Assembly: GCA_025356395.1 (NCBI GenBank) | Contig: JANXTA010000009.1 | Coordinates: 42,383-106,382, forward strand | Length of the DNA: 64,000 nt | Direction of reading: 5' to 3' | Source: Betaproteobacteria bacterium | Lineage (GTDB): Bacteria; Pseudomonadota; Gammaproteobacteria; Burkholderiales; Burkholderiaceae_D | In this document: piece after piece, positions 60,011-64,000 of the stretch | How the letters are laid out: each line of letters opens with the position of its first letter | Position numbering within the stretch: position 1 is the first letter of the stretch | Notes under the pieces: generated by a model | What the model was told of the DNA's origin: nothing | What the model saw: only the letters and a program-made list of their open reading frames with translations | Databases searched by the model: none | Position numbers and translations under genes: made by a program

Positions 60011-60550
60011 ATGAGCGTGCCTGCATCGACCGACTCCGACCTCTGGCTGGGCTACGACGACTACTATCGGTTGATCGAGCGGCTGTGCCTGCAGATCCAC
60101 GAGTCGGGATGGAAGTTCGACCAGATCCTCTGCCTCGCGCGAGGTGGCATGCGCGTGGGCGACGTGATCTCGCGCATCTTCGACCTGCCGCTGGCGATCC
60201 TGTCGACGAGCTCGTATCGGGCCGACGGCGGCACCAGCCAGGGCGACCTCGACATCGCCAAGTACATCACCATCAGCCGCGGAACCTTCGGCGGCAAGGT
60301 CTTGCTGGCCGACGACCTGGTCGACTCGGGCGTGACGCTGGAGAAGGTCGGCGCGCATCTGAAGAAGCGCTTCCCCGAGGTCACCGAGATTCGCACGGCG
60401 GTGCTTTGGTGGAAGGGGTCTTCGAAGGTCGAGCCGGACTACTACGTCGATCACCTGCCGAACAACCCATGGATCCATCAGCCGTTCGAGGAGTACGACA
60501 GCCTGCGGCCCCAGCAGCTCGAGGCATGGATCCGGCGCGGGGTGCGTTGA
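60011..60550 (+). CDS. Phosphoribosyltransferase (hypoxanthine/xanthine-type)
   Basis: A 179-residue type I phosphoribosyltransferase. The PRPP loop is VLLADDLVDSGVTLEKV, with an N-terminal ILCLARGGMRVGDVISRIF pocket and C-terminal YYVDHLPNNPWIHQPFEEYD. It is 13 bp from purA and probably salvages a purine base; the exact base cannot be told. Confidence 0.88.
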   Translation: MSVPASTDSDLWLGYDDYYRLIERLCLQIHESGWKFDQILCLARGGMRVGDVISRIFDLPLAILSTSSYRADGGTSQGDLDIAKYITISRGTFGGKVLLADDLVDSGVTLEKVGAHLKKRFPEVTEIRTAVLWWKGSSKVEPDYYVDHLPNNPWIHQPFEEYDSLRPQQLEAWIRRGVR

Positions 60551-60569
60551 CCGATTCGCGGCCGACATG

Positions 60570-60597
60570 AAAAAAGCCCGCCGAAGCGGGCTTTTCT
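60570..60597. terminator. Bidirectional terminator between the phosphoribosyltransferase and PEP-CTERM genes
   Basis: AAAAAAGCCCGC / GCGGGCTTTT with a CGAA loop and T-rich ends, between convergent genes. Its core equals that of the terminator at 42.70 kb. Confidence 0.9.
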
Positions 60598-60611
60598 TGA
60601 TGCAGGGACGT

Positions 60612-61316
60612 TTAGTTCAGTTTGCGACGGCGGGCCAGACCGATGGCGATGGCGCCCAGAGCCAGCAATGCCAGCGATTCCGGCTCCGGCACAGCCACGA
60701 TGCGCGGCACGACACCGGCGTACACCAGCAGATCAATCCCGTTGCCGCCAGTACCGGTCGTATTTCCGTTGGTGCTCAGCTGGCTGAACGTCGTCAGAGT
60801 ACTGTTGTCGTTGAGCCAGAAGCTGAGCGTGTAGACCTGGCCGATCGTCGTGGCCACCGCCTGCGTGATGCCGTCATAGGCCTGGACAGCACCGTCGGTG
60901 TACGAGAACGTCCCGGTGTGCGGACTGCCACCGACGACGCCGCCGGCAGAAGCGCCGAAGAGATTCAGGTAAGTCCAGCCGGTCGGAGCGGAAGCGCCGT
61001 TCGGTCCCAGTTCGAAGCCGCCGTTCACGAGGAGGTTGGGGCCACCGCCGGTGGTCAGGATGACGTCGTCGAGGAAGAGGAACGCCGGATCCTCGCGGAA
61101 CGCGAAACTCAAGTTGGTATTGCTCAACGTCGCCATGAACGTCGTGGTGTATTGCATGTAGGTGTGTGGCACTGGCGAGCCGGCCAGATCGAAAATCGCA
61201 CCGGTCGGCGGCGCGCAGTTGTTGGCGGTCGCTGGCGGAACGCAGATGGTCGCGAAGGCTTGCCCGGCGATCAGGAAACTGGCCGCAGCCAGCGTTGCTT
61301 TGACAGAGATCTTCAT
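60612..61316 (-). CDS. PEP-CTERM sorting-domain protein
   Basis: A 234-residue exported protein with a signal peptide (ATLAAASFLIAGQAFA before TIC) and a C-terminal PEP-CTERM signal: VPEPES, hydrophobic helix LALLALGAIAIGLA, then RRRKLN. The middle resembles a carbohydrate-binding beta-sandwich (LLVNGGFELGPNG, APTGWTYLN, TIGQVYTLSFWLNDNS). An exosortase (not in this window) would cut at PEP and attach it to the surface. AAGGGGAA precedes the ATG. A sigma-54 promoter match lies 58-75 bp upstream. Such proteins take part in exopolysaccharide matrices and flocs. Confidence 0.93.
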   Translation of the reverse strand: MKISVKATLAAASFLIAGQAFATICVPPATANNCAPPTGAIFDLAGSPVPHTYMQYTTTFMATLSNTNLSFAFREDPAFLFLDDVILTTGGGPNLLVNGGFELGPNGASAPTGWTYLNLFGASAGGVVGGSPHTGTFSYTDGAVQAYDGITQAVATTIGQVYTLSFWLNDNSTLTTFSQLSTNGNTTGTGGNGIDLLVYAGVVPRIVAVPEPESLALLALGAIAIGLARRRKLN

Positions 61317-61373
61317 GATGTTCCCCTTGCGAAGACGAAAATGGAGGCTTGCTGGACAGCAGACTCATGACAT

Positions 61374-61391
61374 AAGCATTACGCGTGCCAG
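61374..61391 (-). promoter_or_regulatory. Sigma-54 (-24/-12) promoter of the PEP-CTERM gene
   Basis: On the minus strand, CTGGCACG-CGTA-ATGCTT matches the RpoN consensus YTGGCACG-N4-TTGCW at all but one key base, with GG and GC exactly 10 nt apart. Its expected start (near 61365) leaves a leader of about 48 nt to the ATG. PEP-CTERM genes in other betaproteobacteria are known to be RpoN-driven under the PrsK/PrsR pair. Confidence 0.65.
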
Positions 61392-61398
61392 AAAAATA

Positions 61399-61418
61399 TC
61401 TCTTTGATTGTAAAGAGA
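61399..61418. promoter_or_regulatory. Inverted repeat upstream of the sigma-54 site
   Basis: TCTCTTT-GATTGT-AAAGAGA, a perfect 7-bp inverted repeat in an AT-rich patch (61390-61440), sits just upstream of the -24 element. It could bind an activator or another regulator; no known factor is assigned. Confidence 0.35.
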
Positions 61419-61741
61419 AATCTTTTTCTATTCTCGATTCTTGCGCGTCGAATGTAAGGGCATCCGACAGATTCGCCGTCTGGTTTCCGGCGTCGACGAG
61501 TGCCTCACGAATCGCGTCGGGTCATGTCGATTCGGCGTCGCCACTTGGCGCTGCGGGTGGGTCGACACCCCGAGCGGGGCGTCCGGATCACACGGTGCTG
61601 GCTTTCGTCGGCATCCGCCCGATATGAGGATCGCGGACCGGCGCCGCCGTCGTCTTTGATTGCCTGCCTTCTTCCCCAGACTCGCAAACAAGATAGGGCC
61701 GTTTGCGCGGACCTTCATGATGACGTCCGGCACGGGTTGCG
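61419..61741. other. Intergenic region without a recognised gene
   Basis: About 320 bp between the PEP-CTERM promoter and the hairpin string. Short frames exist on both strands but none has a start with a ribosome-binding site or family similarity. Confidence 0.5.
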
Positions 61742-61981
61742 GCCCGACCGCGCTTCGAGCGGTCGGGCAGATCGCCAGCAGGCGCTTGGCCGGTGGGCAA
61801 AACCGGGAATGAAAATGGTTCGTCGAAGCGAACCCTTATGATGGTGTGCGGTGTGAGGTTCGCACCGCGAACCTGGACGGGACTTGGAAGAGGGGTCTTT
61901 CGAGCCCTCTGCGCAAAGTGCGCAGGCGGTTTGCTTCCAGGCAAACCATGAAATGAAAAAGGTTCGCCGAAGCGAACCTTT
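61742..61981 (-). repeat. String of seven hairpins downstream of tRNA-Leu
   Basis: Seven consecutive inverted repeats: 61742-61768 (10 bp), 61817-61834, 61856-61874, 61889-61910, 61909-61925, 61928-61947 and 61961-61978 (stems of 6-8 bp). Four of them share the stem GGTTCGC/GCGAACC or GGTTTGC/GCAAACC. The flank TTATGATGGTG after the second hairpin copies that of the last one, which is the tRNA-Leu 3' end plus terminator. The array would be transcribed as a 3' trailer if tRNA-Leu reads through. Confidence 0.6.
61958..61981 (-). terminator. Terminator of tRNA-Leu
   Basis: On the minus strand AAAGGTTCGC-TTCG-GCGAACCTTT followed by TT, beginning 5 nt after the tRNA CCA end. The C(UUCG)G loop is especially stable. 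Confidence 0.8.
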
Positions 61982-61985
61982 ATGA

Positions 61986-62072
61986 TGGTGCCCAGAAGAG
62001 GACTCGAACCTCCACACCGTTGCCGGCGCTAGGACCTGAACCTAGTGCGTCTACCAATTCCGCCATCTGGGC
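61986..62072 (-). tRNA. tRNA-Leu(CAG)
   Basis: 87-nt class II tRNA on the minus strand: acceptor GCCCAGA/TCTGGGC, D-arm with GGTAGAC, anticodon stem CTAGG/CCTAG with loop TTCAGGT (anticodon CAG), a long variable arm (CGCCGGCAACGG region), T-arm with GGTTCGAGTCC, and encoded CCA. Reads CUG leucine codons, the major Leu codon in GC-rich genomes. Confidence 0.97.
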
Positions 62073-62120
62073 CCGGCAGGGGAAAAAAACTACTGCAGCG
62101 TCCTTCCTGACGAGGGGCGC

Positions 62121-62148
62121 AGTTTAAAGAGAAAGACCAATTTGTCAA
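62121..62148 (-). promoter_or_regulatory. Candidate promoter of tRNA-Leu
   Basis: On the minus strand TTGACA (62148-62143), a 16-bp spacer and TAAACT (62126-62121). The -35 is a perfect consensus and the -10 matches 4 of 6. The start would be about 40 nt before the tRNA 5' end. Confidence 0.5.
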
Positions 62149-64000
62149 ACGAAAAACCGGTCCGCAGCACACGCTCGCGTTCCACAGCAGCGCTGCTCAG
62201 CGCAGCAACTCCACTCCAGCAGGTCGAGACCAAGCGTCCGCCGTTACCGGTCGATGCCTCCATCGAGGTAATCGCGCCAGCGACCGCGCCGCCCAAGGCG
62301 ATTGTGGTCCCGGCAGCGGCTGCCCGATCGTCGCGTCCGCCCAGGACGGCGAAGCCGCAAAACACGAGCGACGAAACCGCTCCACGGTTCGAGTACCAGA
62401 TTCCCGAACGCGAGGCGATCCTAGGAGAGCTGCGCGCCAGCAACATGCCGCTGATGCCCGCGGAGCTGGCAGCTCGGCTCAACGTCTCTGCCGAGGAGAT
62501 GCCGGGCTTCGATCGTCGCCTCGCCGCGATGGAACGCGACGGGCAGCTGATGCCCAATCGCAAGGGCGTCCTTCTGCTGGCCAACAAGCTCGACTTCATC
62601 GCCGGGCGCGTCGTGGGTCATCGCGACGGCTACGGGTTCCTGATCCGCGACGATCGCAGCGGTCCCGACATCTGGCTCGCGCCGAAGGAGATGCTCAAGG
62701 TCCTGCACGGCGACCGCGTGCTGGTCAAGCCGACCGGGACCGACTACCGCGGCAAGCCCGAAGGCACGATCGTCGAGGTCACCGAGCGCCGCACCAAGCG
62801 CCTGGTCGGTCGGCTGCTCAGCGAACGCGGTGTCTTCGTCGTCGTTCCCGAAGACCAGCGCATCAAGCACGACATCCTGATCCCGCCGGGCGAAGTCCGA
62901 AAGGCGCAGCCCGGTCAGGTCGTCACCGTCGAGATCGTCGAGCAGCCTTCGCGCTACACGCAGCCGATCGGACGCATCGACGAAGTGCTCGGCGAGATCG
63001 ACGACCCCGGCATGGAGATCGAGATCGCGGTCCGCAAGTACGACGTCCCCCACGTCTTCTCGCCGGCCGCCGAAGCCGAGGCACTGGCATTGCCCGACGC
63101 CGTCCGTCCGATCGACAAGGCCGGTCGCATCGATCTCACCGACGTGCCGCTCGTGACCATCGACGGGGAAGATGCGCGCGACTTCGACGACGCGGTCTAT
63201 TGCGAGGTGCTCGAAGGTCGCAAGAAGGGCTGGCGACTGCTGGTGGCGATCGCCGACGTGAGCCACTACGTCGGCGTGGGCACCGCGCTCGACCGCGATG
63301 GATTCGAGCGCAGCACATCGGTGTACTTCCCGCGTCGCGTGATCCCGATGCTGCCCGAGAAGATCTCGAATGGCCTCTGCTCGCTGATGCCGCAGGTCGA
63401 TCGACTCGCGGTGGTCTGCGACATGGTCGTCAGCCTCGAAGGCGAGGTGACGGCCTACCAGTTCTACAACGCGGTGATCCACTCGGCGGCACGCCTGACC
63501 TACAACGAAGTGTGGTCGATGCTGTCCACGCCCGAAAGCGCGATCGCCCCGGCCAAGCGCGCCCAGTTGCCGATGCTGCAGCAGTTGTACGCGGTCCATC
63601 ACGCCTTTTCCGCGGCGCGCGCGACACGGGGTGCGATCGACTTCGAGACGACCGAGACCTACATCGTCGCGGACTCGCAGGGTCGCATCGAAGAGATCCT
63701 GCCGCGAACCCGCAACGACGCGCACAAGCTGATCGAGGAATGCATGCTGGCGGCCAATGTGTGCGCTGCCGATCTGATGGCCCGCAAGAAGCACGAGGGC
63801 CTATATCGCGTGCACGACGGCCCCACCACCGAAAAGCTCGCCAACCTCCGCGCCTTCCTCAAGACACTCGGATTGACGCTCGCGGGCGGGGACGATCCGC
63901 ATGCCAGCGACTACTCGGCCGTGATTGCGCGCATCAAGCCGCGACCCGATGCGCCGCTGCTGCAGACGATGCTGTTGCGTTCGATGCAGCAGGCCATCTA
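62142..64000 (+). CDS. rnr: Ribonuclease R (3' end outside window)
   Basis: 3'-5' exoribonuclease of the RNB family; 619 residues are visible. A long low-complexity N-terminus (starting TTG at 62142, SNEKPVRSTRSRST) is followed by the helix-turn-helix region (FEYQIPEREAILGELRASN), cold-shock domains (FIAGRVVGHRDGYGFLIRDD, RLVGRLLSERGVFVVVPED), and the RNB catalytic core (TIDGEDARDFDDAVYCEV with the metal-binding Asp cluster, IADVSHYV, YFPRRVIPMLPEKISNGLCSL). The frame is open to the window end; the S1 domain lies beyond. Its tRNA-Leu neighbour is typical of Burkholderiales. Confidence 0.95.
   Translation, partial: MSNEKPVRSTRSRSTAALLSAATPLQQVETKRPPLPVDASIEVIAPATAPPKAIVVPAAAARSSRPPRTAKPQNTSDETAPRFEYQIPEREAILGELRASNMPLMPAELAARLNVSAEEMPGFDRRLAAMERDGQLMPNRKGVLLLANKLDFIAGRVVGHRDGYGFLIRDDRSGPDIWLAPKEMLKVLHGDRVLVKPTGTDYRGKPEGTIVEVTERRTKRLVGRLLSERGVFVVVPEDQRIKHDILIPPGEVRKAQPGQVVTVEIVEQPSRYTQPIGRIDEVLGEIDDPGMEIEIAVRKYDVPHVFSPAAEAEALALPDAVRPIDKAGRIDLTDVPLVTIDGEDARDFDDAVYCEVLEGRKKGWRLLVAIADVSHYVGVGTALDRDGFERSTSVYFPRRVIPMLPEKISNGLCSLMPQVDRLAVVCDMVVSLEGEVTAYQFYNAVIHSAARLTYNEVWSMLSTPESAIAPAKRAQLPMLQQLYAVHHAFSAARATRGAIDFETTETYIVADSQGRIEEILPRTRNDAHKLIEECMLAANVCAADLMARKKHEGLYRVHDGPTTEKLANLRAFLKTLGLTLAGGDDPHASDYSAVIARIKPRPDAPLLQTMLLRSMQQAI

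Noticed and set aside
62421..63794. Minus-strand open frame (457 codons) opposite rnr
   Set aside because: The plus strand encodes ribonuclease R across the whole stretch with clear catalytic motifs.

Overview
The window is a GC-rich, densely packed bacterial chromosome segment whose gene order points to a betaproteobacterium of the Burkholderiales type. Diagnostic runs are thrS-infC-rpmI-rplT-pheS-pheT-ihfA-merR-tRNA-Pro, surE-pcm-nlpD-rlmD, and ndk-rlmN-pilW-rodZ-ispG-hisS-yfgM-bamB-der-hfq-hflX-hflK-hflC-hisZ-purA-tRNA-Leu-rnr. The cell is Gram-negative (BamB, NlpD, lipoprotein signals, PilW) and carries the PEP-CTERM surface-sorting signature. The genus cannot be fixed from the sequence alone. 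No CRISPR array, insertion sequence, prophage or plasmid gene was seen.

Layout. 0-15 kb: the 3' part of lysS, then accessory genes (cupin, FAD oxidoreductase, a very large CPBP intramembrane protease with duplicated architecture, an S41 protease gene split by one in-frame TAA, a thioesterase/MarR/MFS divergon), relA, a small basic protein and an amidase. 15.2-16.6 kb: a low-GC patch with a methyltransferase gene and what may be the relic of a PEP-CTERM tail. 16.6-24.4 kb: a phosphate-economy region. ppk1 and ppx (polyphosphate) are divergent; olsB starts the phosphorus-free ornithine lipid pathway; sixA follows; plcP-agt-dgkA is an operon with ATGA overlaps whose first two genes resemble the phospholipase C/glycosyltransferase pair that replaces phospholipids with glycolipids under phosphate starvation. 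Ahead of olsB and of plcP lie direct repeats of GTCAY at exact 11-bp spacing, the layout of PhoB boxes, each followed 10 nt later by a -10-like hexamer.

24.5-33 kb: tRNA-Val, then the thrS translation operon. An intrinsic terminator sits only about 30 nt before thrS, and infC appears to start with AUC. The region ends with a MerR regulator and tRNA-Pro behind a duplicated 16-bp promoter segment. 33-37.6 kb: a coupled DUF427/SDR/solute-binding trio, a luciferase-like monooxygenase and an EAL phosphodiesterase with a degenerate receiver domain. 37.8-42.7 kb: surE-pcm-nlpD-exonuclease-rlmD, where rpoS, usual after nlpD, is absent.

42.7-60.6 kb: a BI-1 family membrane protein, then the long housekeeping series from ndk to purA and a phosphoribosyltransferase, mostly with short or overlapping junctions. 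60.6-64 kb: a PEP-CTERM protein gene with a sigma-54 (-24/-12) promoter match, a string of seven hairpins downstream of tRNA-Leu, tRNA-Leu(CAG), and the 5' part of rnr running off the window.

The most promising coherent system is the apparent Pho-controlled lipid-remodelling set at 20.4-24.4 kb beside the polyphosphate genes. The hairpin string at 61.7-62.0 kb is the most unusual non-coding structure.
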